A DNA stretch of 64,000 nucleotides, from contig JAKLMB010000018.1 of NCBI GenBank assembly GCA_022813625.1, positions 721,052 through 785,051 of the forward strand, given 5' to 3'. Below, in pieces: positions 1 to 11,637 of the stretch (within the stretch, counting starts at the first letter, position 1; every line of letters starts with the position of its first letter). Source of the stretch: Aaosphaeria pasadenensis. Its lineage: Eukaryota > Ascomycota > Dothideomycetes > Pleosporales. The translations under genes were made by a program, and so were the position numbers. The notes under the pieces were generated by a model. That model worked only from the letters and a program-made list of their open reading frames with translations, had not been told where the DNA came from and made no database searches.

Positions 1-2105
1 TTACTCCTACATACTACGAGGTAGGCACTGTTGCCCGACCAAGACTCTGTGAGTGTGCAAAGTATGGATACGACAAGGTCCGACGATCACAGGTAGATCG
101 ATAAATACAAAAAAAACCACTCAGTGATCAAGTATCAAGGGGAGCATTTTCATACTAAATCGAATCGTAACTACTCTTTTACGCGACGGGGTCCATCTTT
201 TCAGGTCGCTCATTCAAGGACCGTCCACCAGTGATGACTGAGTAAGAAGACCTCCCCTTCTTTTTCCGCGATACCTCAGCACAAATGGTAATTTGCCGGG
301 TTGTAGACAGACTATGACGTCTAACTCTTCCGTGGCTTCAGGACAAATAACAAGACTCTCATCATATGTGTCAGACAATGTCGAATTCTCAACACAATGA
401 GACCCTGCCGGGGTTTTTTTTATCCAATCCACGAGTAACCGAACTATTTCATCGGACATCTCAATATGTTTTTGTGCTTCAGAGCTCATCCGTGTCTGTA
501 CGAATGTCACCCAAACAGTGCGAATGACGACTAACACCACCTCGAATACATGATGCTCACGTAGCGTAGGTGAAACAATGAAATCTTTTAACTGAACTGT
601 TTGAAGTGGTTTGGCAGGCTTCAAGGCTTACATGATTATAATTCGGAAACCTGGCCCATTGCAATCATATCCGTGTTTTCAGTATGTTCACGACTACAAG
701 CTAGGTGGTCTAAACAGGCAGGTCACCTTGGGTGCCTGTTCTCCGCTGTAGATCGATGTCGGAGATGGATGAGCGAGTTTTTCCCGTCAATATTGATTTG
801 CGAGAATTCGAATTCGGTCTATGGCGCTCGATCATAGGTTGAAGTAGTTCTGGTGACTGTACATACTCCGTACACCCATCTTGAGCGACCGATTGAACGT
901 TCATCGAGTCGCAGGTTCTATATAAGATGATTCAGTCAAACCCGACCATGCGGATGCAAGCGCTGACGCGCAGGGTGTGATATAGGCGCGGAGATCTTCG
1001 GATCGATGCACGCTCGGGTCCTGTTGGGAACATGATCCCAGGGAACTGGGCTTCCTCGTGGTACCATCTCAGGTCTGATATGGCTTTGAGATATTGATTG
1101 AGGGTGTGCTTTCTCTCGACTTGAAAAAGAAACCAATTCTTGTCTTGCTGCATGAGCGCGAATAGTCATCGTCAAATGTTTTGTTTCAGCGGCCGAAAGC
1201 TGAGTTGGATTAAAGATGTTGAATTACAAGTAGGCTGACCCCCTCGTGATAATCGATCCTGTGTAACTGCTCAAAATTATTGCCAGAACTGATAATGTTA
1301 ATTTTGAGGGATTCTCATCTGATATATGCCAACAGATGTCAGTTCATGGTACGCGACCCTGGATGCTCCCGTTATCTATCGACCGTGTTGCCGCTGGCCG
1401 TATCTTTGCTGGACTGTGTACTTATAAATTGGGGCATGGCTCTGGTGTACGTCATGCTAAGACAATTACATCATATCTTGGTGCATGCAGCTACTCGTCG
1501 CAAAACGCGTGACCATGATAATGGATCAGACTTTTTTGATGTGCGGCAGTTGTCACCATAATCGCACGTAGTATTTCCAGTGTAGTTAGAAGTAGGCATA
1601 GCATACAGGCAAAGAAGTGGAGGAAAGTGGGGAGTATGCATGTTTTGTTCGCTAACATGACATAGCTGAAAGTTGGTTGCCGGTAGCGAAAGGATATACC
1701 CCGACGCAATACGAGGTGAGGACGTGTGTAGTTTGCAACTTCCAATAGCTACAGTCACAACCAACAATAATGTTCCTCGAGAGAGCTAACGCTGAGCGGG
1801 TCAAGAAAAAGCCAAATGCACTGGTAGATGCAGTTCTCGCCTCACACGTGCGTCAGAGTTATCAGTGAAGAATGTTGCTGTTTGGCGACCAAGTCACTAA
1901 ACCAGCTGAAAGGCTTCTTGGATCAATAGGCCCATGTCTTCCCATAACCTGCACGAAACCTGCAGCTTACTTCTCGGTTAAGCATTAGATACCCTACATC
2001 ATCAACCGTTTTCTCCGGTTGGAGTCTATCCCATCATTATTGCCTGTCAAAGCGGACAGGACAAAATATCAATTCAACGTCACGGTGTGTTGAGCGACTG
2101 TAAAG
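1..2105. other. Left flank, no intact gene
   Basis: No intact gene is visible. There is one minus-strand open stretch at 214-624 (listed separately) and scattered short open frames without family signal. A TACTCCGTA motif lies near 865-873. The last few hundred bases should contain the promoter of the diterpene synthase gene that starts at 2106. Confidence 0.5.
214..624 (-). pseudogene. Possible C-terminal fragment of a HET-type protein
   Basis: This is an open stretch of about 136 codons on the minus strand. Near its end it has a run reading DVIVCLQPGKLPFVLR, which resembles the 'GD-hydrophobic-LLG-x-x-x-P-hydrophobic-VLR' pattern in the C-terminal half of many fungal heterokaryon-incompatibility (HET, PF06985) proteins. 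No HET domain is visible upstream of it, so it would be a detached remnant. The similarity is to a loose pattern only. It could equally be a chance open frame. Confidence 0.22.
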
Positions 2106-4946
2106 ATGGAGTCAAAACTTCTAAAATCCAGGGCAAGCGACCTATTGAAGCGTCTTTCCAAGGCGACTGAGGCAGGCGGCTCATCAGCCGCTTATGACTC
2201 GTCGCTCTTCGACACTGCACTTTTGGCATCTCTCTACCAGAAACGAACCCAGTCTGCAGAAGATAGAGTCCCCTCGAAACAGATCGAAGACCGCCTGTTA
2301 ATTCCAGAAAGTTTCAATTTCTTACTCTCTCGGCAAAACCCAAATGGAGGTTGGGATTCGGGCGTGCAGCACCACAAGCTGGGCTGCATCTTGAATGTAG
2401 CAGCGGGATTGCTGGCCATTGTGAAAAGAAAAAGTCGGACGACTGCATGGTCCCATCCATCAACTGAGGCTTTAGAAATGCGAGCGCAAAAGGCAGAGGA
2501 ACACCTTAATCATCTGTTATCTACTTGGAGCATACAAGAAGCGCAACATTTGCAGAAGTCCATACAGAGTCTTGCGCGTATACTTGGGCGACTAAGAGAC
2601 GAGGGTGTCGTTATCCGCCTAACCGGCCCTCAACAGGACATGTCCACCAGCAGCATCACAAACAGACACCATGATGTCGATGAGACTAAGAAAAGTACAG
2701 TTGGCATCGATCGATCGCCAGCAGCAACAATACTACATCTCTTGGACCTTGAGACAGGGAACACGGAATACGAGAACTACCTTCTGGAAGCAAGCGCGGC
2801 AACTGGTTCAAGCGGATGTCTACCGGCCGAATACCCCATATCTCAACACGCAACCCGGACGGTATGTGAATGATCCAGTTTGGATTGTATGTTAGGCATA
2901 GGCTATGGGTTGTTGACATTCAAACAGGTCCAAGAACTACTGTTGGAAAGTGGCTTAATGGACGCTCGGACTCTGCCTTCTGAACCGATATTTGACTCTG
3001 AACTAGATAGCCTTTCGGCATCAGAAGGTGGGTAATAACTTCTGGTATCAATTGAATCACAAGCTAAACATCAACAGGTTTTGATCATGACTGCAGATAC
3101 CTTAAAAGTCTAATTCAAAGACAGACCACCCCTGAGATAATAAGCGCCGTTCAAGCTCTCACCGAGCGAGTGTCCCAGCTGTGGTGGAATGGAAGCTGGA
3201 ATACTACTGTGGTCAGTCGCAGTTATGTCCCGCTATGAATTTTCTAGGTTGCTGACGCCACAATAGTGTACTTCAGATTACTACGCCTACCTGTTGTTCG
3301 TGCAAGTTTTCAGGAAAATTGTAAAATCCCATGAGTGGAAAACTCAGTTATCAGACGATTTTCTACACATTCGTGGGCCTACAATGATCGTGCAAATGGT
3401 CACGAAGATCCTCAGCGAGCAGAACACTGACGGCACCTGGGGAGAAGGCATGTATGGCTGCCTAGAGACTACATCTCTAGCACTGATCGGTCTGGTATCG
3501 GCGATGAGTCTGGACTTCCTCGGTATTATCTTCATGGATATTCGTCATGCTGTTGAGAAAGGGCGAGAATTGCTTCTGTTCTCATTATTGTCCGGAAAAG
3601 ATACCCCGGGTACAAAAAATGCTCTTTGGATAGGGCAATCGGCCTCCACCTCACCACTTCTGCGAGAGGCTTACATGGTTTCTGCCGTAGCGCAAACGCT
3701 CGAGGTTAAAACCTCTGAGGATCGAACCGCGACACTTGCAGACAAAGCATCGCGAAAGGCTTTAGGCTTGGCCTCCTTCTTCCATTCGCTACCCGCACTC
3801 AGCAACGCGCCCTTCCTCCAGTTGAAGGCTGGGGCAATCGAGAGCTCCTTTTACGTTACGATGCTGAAGACGATGCGCACCGACATATTCCCCGTCACAA
3901 AAGCTAAGGAAATGGACAAATACTTCGACTACATCCCAATCATGTGGACAATGAGCAGCTACTCCAAAGGCGGTTACGTACCTCCCGTACTGATCTGGGA
4001 TATCTCCGTCCTATCGATGTACATCTTCCTAGTAGACGAGTATATGGAGGGATATGTTGCTAATTTTACAACCACCGAATTCGCCGAGCTTCGTGCTGGA
4101 ATCGAGAATATCTTTGCTCTCGACCATTGCCCCATCGCACCTTTTGCAGGAAATGCCACGCCTAGTGCTCGCGTACAGGCCGCCTTGGAGGTTCTCGGAA
4201 AGTGGGCCAATTATCACTTAACATATCCATCTCTGGCCGCCGCTTCGGCTGTGGATACTCTGAATCTACGCGTGGAGTCAAAGAATTACCTTCTACATCA
4301 TATAACACAGCTTGCCGACAACCAACGCCTTGCAGTCCAAGCGCAGGGGACTGCTTCAGGTCCTTTCCGCACCCCAAGTATGGGATTTGCACACTGGCTT
4401 CACGTCGTCGGAAGCGGACATATCGGTGCACCAATTGGTTTGGTATGGTTTTCTGCATGTGTAGGATCAAAGCTTAGAGGGGCGAAGAAAGACTGCTTTC
4501 GCACTGTCAAGCAAAAGATGATGATCTGGAACGCCAACTCTCATGCTGGGAAGCAGCTGAGAATGTTCAACGACTACGGAAGTATAGCGAGGGATGCAGC
4601 AGAGCGAAACCTAAACAGTGTGGATTTCCCCGAGTTCTTTAGCGACGGAAGTCAGACCCAGACCCAGCCCTGCGGCAGTCCCATCGAGAAGACAAGTCAA
4701 GGCAAGGGATCCAATGATGTTGACTCTTTCAAAGTCACTCTGCGAAAACAGACTCTTCTCGATGCAGCTATGTACGAACGTATGTGCACGGAAAGAGAAA
4801 TGGATGACTTATATTTGGAATTGGCGAAGGATGGATTGATCGGAGAAAGGCTTGCGAAATGGGTAGAGGTTTACTATGCGGGCGGTGATTTGTTCTCAGA
4901 TATGTACCTCGTACGAGATGTTACCAACAGCACCAAGGATCGATAA
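2106..4946 (+). CDS. Diterpene synthase, class I (kaurene synthase-like) with lost class II site
   Basis: Four exons fit by frame: 2106-2861, 2928-3027, 3078-3211 and 3267-4946, giving 889 aa. The protein is homologous along its length to fungal bifunctional copalyl diphosphate/kaurene-type synthases (usually about 950 aa). The N-terminal domain shows the QW-like segment IPESFNFLLSRQNPNGGWDS. The class I alpha domain has the fungal Mg-binding motif D587-E588-Y-M-E591 and the second metal motif N765-D-Y-G-S769-I-A-R-D773, followed by NLNSVDFPEFF. At the place of the class II DxDD motif it reads FDSELDSLSAS, and the block that normally follows is shortened. It should therefore ionise a copalyl-type diphosphate but not protonate GGPP. 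The next gene supplies the missing class II half. The C-terminal tail after residue about 790 is Ser/Gln rich. Family assignment is firm; the product skeleton cannot be read from sequence. Confidence 0.88.
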
Positions 4947-6790
4947 AAGTCTCTCATAGGTAATCAAGAGCGAAAAACTGTGCGTCAAGTTACTCCCTGC
5001 GGAAGCCCCCACTCTGTCGTTCCCAATGTACCAGGACTCCTTTCGAGATGGCTTTGGTCAGATGGACGTATTGAAAACTATTGGACAAGAGGGCCACGGC
5101 TAGACATATTGTAATCAGCCCAACACACGAGAAGTTGAATATGATCATCTAGCTGCTCTTCGTTTCTATCTAGAAAATACTATCTGTGCTCAGATACGTT
5201 AGGGTTCCTTGAGATTGTCATTCAGATACGGAATACGGGTGGATTGTAGACCAAGTCATACCAATTAGAAGTTCACCATAAACAGAATTATTCACGGACC
5301 ACATTAAGGTGGGGAATTTGAACATTGACCAATTGAAATAATGAATGAATTATGTCGATGTATTCCTGCCTCCAGATCACTATCGGAGTCCCTGCATGCT
5401 ACATCCCAGGTTCAGGAGGATCTTCAAAGCCGGGTTCTTCAGAGTGTCTCGAAATGTGGGATCGCTAATATGTTTTGACCGTTATCTGTCATACCCAAGT
5501 TGAGCAACGAGATAATACGAAACTGCATCATACAGCAGGGATGTGTATGTGTTTCGGGGACCAAGATAACCTAATCTTGTATTACCAGGTAAATACTTCG
5601 AAGGACATGGTATTAGTTCATCGCTTACGGTAAGGTGTCGCGGTTTGGATGTGGCCAACTCACTATTGTGTCGATCATAGCCTGTACAAGTTCTTCACAT
5701 TCCTTCACGGGCAAACATTTGAAGGCGTCCAAGTTCAATCAGTCAAGATTCTTTTGTTGACCCCCAAATTTGGAAGTCAAAGTAATAATTTTGAACTCGC
5801 CTAGCCTCGGTCGAGCGGCCATATGAGGTAGAAGCGAGAAGGCGAAGAGCAGCCGTCGCCCGTGACAGGCGACATTCACAATTGTCCTGGACAAGCACTA
5901 TCGAATTACCCAATGAACTGAGATAAATCGCCTTGAAATAGGACTAGCAAAAGTGGCAGCTTGTCCACGGTACAACCTGCCCGGCAGGTGCTTGACTTCA
6001 CCGGTTGTTCTGTTCAGCAGCATTAGTTAGCCCCGAATAATCAGATTACTCTTGCTTCAAGCTTCGAGGTGTTCAAGCTTCGAGGCGTTTTTTGTGTTTC
6101 ACATGTGGAGCTCTAAGAGATCATTGTACTTAGACACAAGTGTGGTTGCATTATTCCATCTCATTCGTTTACACAGAAACGGCGCCAAAACATTGCGCCA
6201 TGGGGTTCGGGGACTATCGTGAGGCGCTACATGCATTAGTTAATGACAGGGTTAACTGACTGCGGAAGATCAAGCTGAGCATCCTATTCCTGACCCTAAG
6301 AAGACGATGAGCGAGGCTAAATTATTGCCGTCCGCCGGCTGTCCTTCTACCGCACCTCCGTATTATGATCCATAACGGGTCTGACACGCCATTATTCACT
6401 ATCCTGGCCTACATCTTACAACGAAGAACCATATGGGGTCTAGTTGATCCGTACACAAGGATCGAGACAACACGGCTGGGGTTACGTATTCCCCTAGAGT
6501 ATCATCGGCAATGGGCATATCGACAAAATGTCTACCATTTTCCTTTAGGATAGTCAAGATGGGATGGTCCTGGTTCTACCTAGACGCAGGTTGACTCACG
6601 GATTCCGATCGACGTGACGTCGGCAGGAAGAATATGCGAACGACAATTGCAGGTGCGAATATATCAATATCCGTCTGCCACTCTTAATAGAGCAAGATTT
6701 TGCCTTCTAGTCTTGTTCATTCCTGTCTACAATTGTGTGAAATTATACACTTTTTCAATGTACTAGAATTTACCGATCTTCTGATTCAAT
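4947..6790. other. Intergenic region between the two diterpene synthase genes
   Basis: About 1.8 kb with no gene seen. It contains a 16-bp direct tandem duplication at 6056-6087. The stretch is much longer than most intergenic gaps here and should hold the promoter of the gene at 6791. I see no remnant of a GGPP synthase in it. Confidence 0.5.
6056..6087. repeat. 16-bp tandem duplication
   Basis: Two adjacent copies of TTCAAGCTTCGAGGYG (6056-6071 and 6072-6087) differ at one base. They lie about 700 bp upstream of the class II diterpene synthase start. Function unknown; it could be a replication-slippage product or a duplicated protein-binding site. Confidence 0.75.
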
Positions 6791-8787
6791 ATGCCTCACA
6801 GCACCTCCTTCGAGGCGAACATCATCGATGATCTTGTTTCCAAGCTCTCAGATGCCCACAACTCACACTATGGCTTCGGAGCCATGAGTTGCAGCGTATA
6901 TGATACTGCGTGGGTATCATCTGTCACAAAAACGGTAGCTGGCGTTCCACAGTACCTCTTCCCTGCATCTTTCATTGCGATTTTGAATGCGCAACTTGCA
7001 GATGGTTCTTGGGATGGTCACTTCACCACACACGCGCATCAGAATCCCAACTCGAACTCAGCAGATCTTTCATCTGTATCGTCGTCAAAATTGGCTGATA
7101 AGATTCTGAGTACCATGGCTGCCATCTATGCCATGAATTTGCATCACAACGAACCGCTGCAAATTTCTCGTACCCGCCTGCCTGGTCCTCGACTCCACGA
7201 TCGAATCGCGGCTGCCACGTCTAGTCTAGACACTATGCTTACCCAATGGAATGTCGATACGTGCAATGCTGTAGGATTCGAGGTGCTCTGTCCCGCTATG
7301 TTGGGTCTTCTCTCCTCGCAGGGCTACGATTTCGATTTCCCTTCAAAAAAGAAGCTATTCCAGATCCGCGATATCAAACTTGCGCGCATTAGTCCGAAGG
7401 TGATTTACAAGCTCGCACCGTCGGCTTTACTACATTCGCTGGAAGCATTCCATGGTTGGAATGTCGAGGACTTCGATGTTAGTAAAGTCAAACACCATTT
7501 GGTCGGCGGTAGCATGATGGGCAGCCCAGCTGCGACAGCTAGCTATCTCATGAAATCTCCAGAATGGGACCCTGAAGCGGAGGCCTACCTCCGAATGGTC
7601 GTGGAGTGTGGAGACGGAATGGGATCAGGGGCTGTTCCTAGCGCTTACCCGAGTACAAACTTTGAGATGTTATGGGTAAGATATAGACCTGATCCCGAGA
7701 ATGCTTATTTCGCATCACATAAAGGCTAATCCGGTGTTACTACGCAGGTCGTGTCTACACTAGCGGAGTACGGTGTCTGGAACAATGTTAAGGGGACGAA
7801 GAAGCTGGACACCATTTTGCAGGCAATCGAAGACACGAGATCAATCACAAAAGGCCTTGTTGGTTTTGGTACGTTGCACATTATGACTGTGTCTAAGACC
7901 GGTGCTAATAATGCGCACAGCTCCTGGTATTGAGCCCGATCTTGATGATAGCGCCAAAGCATCTATTGTCTTCAGCTTAGCTGGAAGGCCAGGGTTCTCA
8001 GCCGTCATCGTGGAGGAATTTGATTCCGAGAGGTGTCTCAAAACCTACCGAGGAGAGAGAGACCCCGGTGTCAGCGCTAACTGCAATGCCTTGATGAGCC
8101 TATTGTTTGATACACATGAGTTCAAGGGTAAAACAGAAACGATTGCAAAAGTGGTCGACTTCATAATTGCTCAATGGACTGCTGGCGGTCGGGCGATCAA
8201 AGACAAATGGGTAAGTCTACCCTACGATACTTCCAAGAGCCACCCTTCCTATTCTGACCTTGATTTAGAACCTTTCGCCATACTATCCTATCATGCTCAT
8301 CACCAAAGCACTTGCCAAGGTGCTGACCAGGTGGCATTCCGGTCGTCTTTCGCAAATCTCTGCACACGTCATAGAAACCCAGCTTGCGCCATTGCTGGTG
8401 GATTCTCTACAGCAGACCTTACGAGCTCAGCGCAGTGACGGATCCTGGGGCTCCATCGGTCCATATGAGGAGACTGCTTATGCTGTATTGACTCTTATCA
8501 ACCTTGTCGGGCTGCCCCTTTGCGACGAGCTCCATCAAAAGGCACAAGCCGCAATTGAAAAGGGGCGCGACTTCCTACGTGGCAGAGGAAACACTCCTTG
8601 CGAGTACCTGTGGATCGAGAAGATCACATTTGGTTCGCAATTCTTGATGGACACATATGTGCTCACAGCACTACTGGCAGATCCAGAAATCGAGGCTGTG
8701 CAGAACGCCCCCTTGCACAAAGGTAGCACAGTTTCACAGGCAGTGAGCGAGTCTATGGTGCAAGGTAACGTCCTCAAAGTGAGGTAA
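6791..8787 (+). CDS. Diterpene cyclase, class II only (copalyl diphosphate synthase-like)
   Basis: Exons fit as 6791-7675, 7748-7868, 7921-8210 and 8269-8787, giving 604 aa. The N-terminal motif SVYDTAWVSSV and the QW-like segment around ADGSWDG match the beta-gamma domains of labdane-type cyclases. The class II acid motif is intact: D342-L-D344-D345 in EPDLDDSAKAS, followed by a TYRGERDPGVSANCNAL block and KDKWNLSPYYP. These are features of enzymes that protonate GGPP to a copalyl-type diphosphate. The protein ends where bifunctional fungal enzymes enter the class I alpha domain, and no DDxxD/DExxE or NSE motif follows. An alternative last exon is possible: an intron at 8765-8812 would carry the frame to a stop at 8910 (629 aa), still without a class I domain. 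It complements the gene at 2106. Confidence 0.88.
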
Positions 8788-9428
8788 CTTAGGTGCTCGT
8801 ATCATTTCCTAGATCTTGGGAGTGAGACGCGAGTTGAGCTTGTAGCTAGTAAACCAGGTTTTGGAGGGTCGCGGTACGACCCAGGGATGAAGCCATATGA
8901 TACCAATTAGTTTTTGAGCGACCTAAACTATTCAATCATTTTTTTAGTAGCAAGAGTAATGATGTGATATGTTATGAGTATATATACACTACGAGGGAGA
9001 GTTGAGCTCCAAGAGCTATGATTTGATCTGCGCACCCATGATGTAATATACCGGATCATCGCAGCATTATCCTACGGTGGCCGATGTGCAGGAGTAGCTA
9101 GTGATACGAGCATTAATTAACAACTGAATGTTGCCCATAGTGCGATAGTCAGTAAGGATTGTTTCCCCACACTATTTCCAGAAATGGGAAAAAAGAAGGT
9201 GACGACTAGGCGTGCAGGTGCAGTGATTCCAAGTATTGTTTGCTCGCACCAACAGCCTCAGAAACGTTACGCCTCGCCCAGTCCGTCACATGCCATATAG
9301 ATATCCCGCCGCCACCTGTAGAATCTTTGCCAGAAATCCTCCATATTCGCGTCGCACGCTTCGATTTTCGCAGTACATCGACTTGGCCCCGGTAGCTTTT
9401 CTTCCGTTCACTCCTACCTGACTACACA
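8788..9428. other. Intergenic region
   Basis: If the alternative last exon of the class II cyclase is used, coding sequence reaches 8910. I see no class I terpene synthase remnant here, so the cyclase is not simply interrupted by a nonsense codon. The remainder should hold the promoter of the sulfotransferase-like gene. Confidence 0.5.
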
Positions 9429-10214
9429 ATGGGCCAGCAAGCTTCTGTTGCCCAACCCGGTACGAAGTTTCAGGTTATCGGCGCTGGCCTCCCACGCACA
9501 GGCACTGCATCTTTCAGTGAAGCTCTTCGGATCTTGTTGAATGGTCCAGTCTACCATGGAGGCACGCAGGCTACCAAAGCTCCAGAGGCAGAGATTCGCA
9601 GTTGGATAAAGATCTTGTCGCACTATCCAGCCAAGTCACCGTCCGACAACCAAATCATCCAGGACAACTTGAGGCACCGCTTGGACGGCTACGCAGCCGT
9701 AACCGACATGCCTGCCGCAGGTCTGATTACAGAACTTCTCGAGCTTTATCCCGATGCACTGGTGATCGTCACTGTCAGGGATCCAGACCCTTGGGTAAAG
9801 AGCATGGAAACAGTGGCAAACGCGTCAACGCTATGGTTCCTGCGGTTCGTCCTCTTCCCCATATCTGGGATGCGATATTTTCCCGACTACATCAATGTGC
9901 TGCGAAATCAGTGGGTCCACAACTACGGCGAAAAGGAACCAATCTCTGCAAAGTCTCATTTCAATCACCTTGATTATTGCAAACGGAATGTGCCTCCCGA
10001 GCGATTGCTCTTTTACAACGTCAAAGATGGCTGGGAGCCATTGTGTAAAGCACTTGGTAAACCCGTTCCAGACATTCCGTTTCCTAGGATCAATGATGGG
10101 GAGGCGATCGACCGTATAGCAAAGGAGATGATTACGAAAGGATTGGCTAGATGGTTGGGTATATTTGTTACGCTTGGGGCTGTCACCGTGCCTTACTTAT
10201 ATTTCCGTCCTTGA
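9429..10214 (+). CDS. Sulfotransferase-fold P-loop protein with C-terminal membrane anchor
   Basis: Single exon, 261 aa. Near the N-terminus it has VIGAGLPRTGTASFSEALR, the P-loop-like PAPS 5'-phosphosulfate signature (xGxPRTGTxS) of the fungal Sulfotransfer_4/17 family, which is often mislabelled as NAD-dependent epimerase. Further in, VIVTVRDPDPWVKSM corresponds to the 3'-phosphate-binding region (RDP..W..S). The end (residues about 240-258, GIFVTLGAVTVPYLYF) is a hydrophobic helix, suggesting a tail anchor. These proteins recur next to fungal secondary-metabolite genes, but a sulfonated product is proven for few. Here it may modify the diterpenoid; that is inference from position between the cyclases and the P450. 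Confidence 0.72.
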   Translation: MGQQASVAQPGTKFQVIGAGLPRTGTASFSEALRILLNGPVYHGGTQATKAPEAEIRSWIKILSHYPAKSPSDNQIIQDNLRHRLDGYAAVTDMPAAGLITELLELYPDALVIVTVRDPDPWVKSMETVANASTLWFLRFVLFPISGMRYFPDYINVLRNQWVHNYGEKEPISAKSHFNHLDYCKRNVPPERLLFYNVKDGWEPLCKALGKPVPDIPFPRINDGEAIDRIAKEMITKGLARWLGIFVTLGAVTVPYLYFRP

Positions 10215-10417
10215 TCCGCTGGGCTTTTGAACGTTGTCGGGCACTTAAGAAATGTGTTAAAACGCCAAAACTATTTATTCAATGATTCTATTGTTATTCT
10301 GAAAGCTATTTGACTTTCTACTTGCTGAGATACAAGTGTGAATATGGGAAAAGGGTATATCTGACATTTTAAACACCACCGAAAAGCGCATCGATTCAAT
10401 CTCTGTAGCTGTCCGGA

Positions 10418-11637
10418 TCAAGATTGGTAGGAGGCACGCTCGACGTCCCATTCGTTCGTTACCTTGATTCCGTACTTGGAATCCTGATCATTGCTATTGC
10501 CAAGATTCAATCTTCTCTTGCTGTCCAGGTCGAAATCGAATTCTCCCTGGTTGCTTGGGGCAGAGTGTCGCGTAGACCCAGACCATGTGCTATCCGCACT
10601 ATTTCCAGTAGATTTCTCACTGCGGAATATTCGACTGACACTGATGGCGAAGTGGGAGCTGCCGAATTTCCGGAACACTGGAGGAAAGTGTGCAACACAA
10701 GCGATTATAACACCAAGAACCGGTTCCATGGCAGTAATGAAGACAACGACGGCGTTCTGCATTGTTATGTTGTCGACCATATACACTGCTGAGAATATCA
10801 CACGAATGATCGTGCCGATGCAGATACTGTGTAGAATTGTCAGAGTTACAAGCAGTTTCAGGGCTATCGCAAGCAAAACTTACATTACTCCCAGGCCCAT
10901 GATGATGCTCAGGCCAATCTTCTTGCGGGTGCCAATCTTCAAAGACCAGAGAATTGGCATTGGAAGGATGACAATTGCCACATCGCCTATCAAGTTCCAG
11001 TATGCAGTGAAGCTCTGAAAAACGAGAATGTCACCACAATGTCCCCCTGGAACCTGCTTGTACGCAGAGTTCATTGGCCGGCAGATTGTTAGGGCAGTTA
11101 TGCAGATAGCTACGCATCCCGCTATGTTGAGTCCGAGAGCAATCCAGAATGCAGGCCTGAGCGAGGAGACCTCAAAGATGCGAAGGTAGAATAGCAGCAT
11201 AGAAACGCGGACGCATGTGACGGCTGTGTTCCAGACTATGATTATAGATGGCATGAGCTGAAGTACATGTTAGAGCCTTGGGCGAAGAATTAAGAAGTGA
11301 CCCTAGTCGGCTTACCTTTCCAGCAAACACTTGATATTCTTCAGTGAAATGACTAACATCCAGCCCCCAGCCGTGGGAGAAGACGGCAAAAAGGATGACC
11401 GTCAATCCAACAGATAGTATCTTGCAAATATCAGAACCCGTTCATTCAATCATACTGCCTGCATTGAGAACTTACCAGGCCGGCGAAACATGTGTAATCG
11501 CTCCCATCCAAGCGCATCCGGGTTATCTTCCTAGCCTTGAGACGGATCGCAAAAGAAACGAAAGCAAGTACAAGAAAAGCGATATCCACACCCATCATGA
11601 CACGACCCTGGACGTTATCGCTTCGAATTGACCACAT
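10418..11637 (-). CDS. Rhodopsin-fold (PF20684-type) integral membrane protein
   Basis: Exons on the minus strand fit as 11637-11476, 11420-11316, 11257-10884 and 10826-10418, giving 349 aa. It has about seven hydrophobic segments. The early motif AIRLKARKITRMRLDGSDY and the later CRPMNSAYKQVPGGHC, then ILPMPILWSLKI, are the usual landmarks of the fungal rhodopsin-domain/SAT4/Pth11-like family. The C-terminus is hydrophilic (about 80 residues). It is probably in the plasma membrane; ligand and partners are unknown. It lies between biosynthetic genes but is transcribed the other way, so it may or may not belong to the cluster. Confidence 0.8.
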
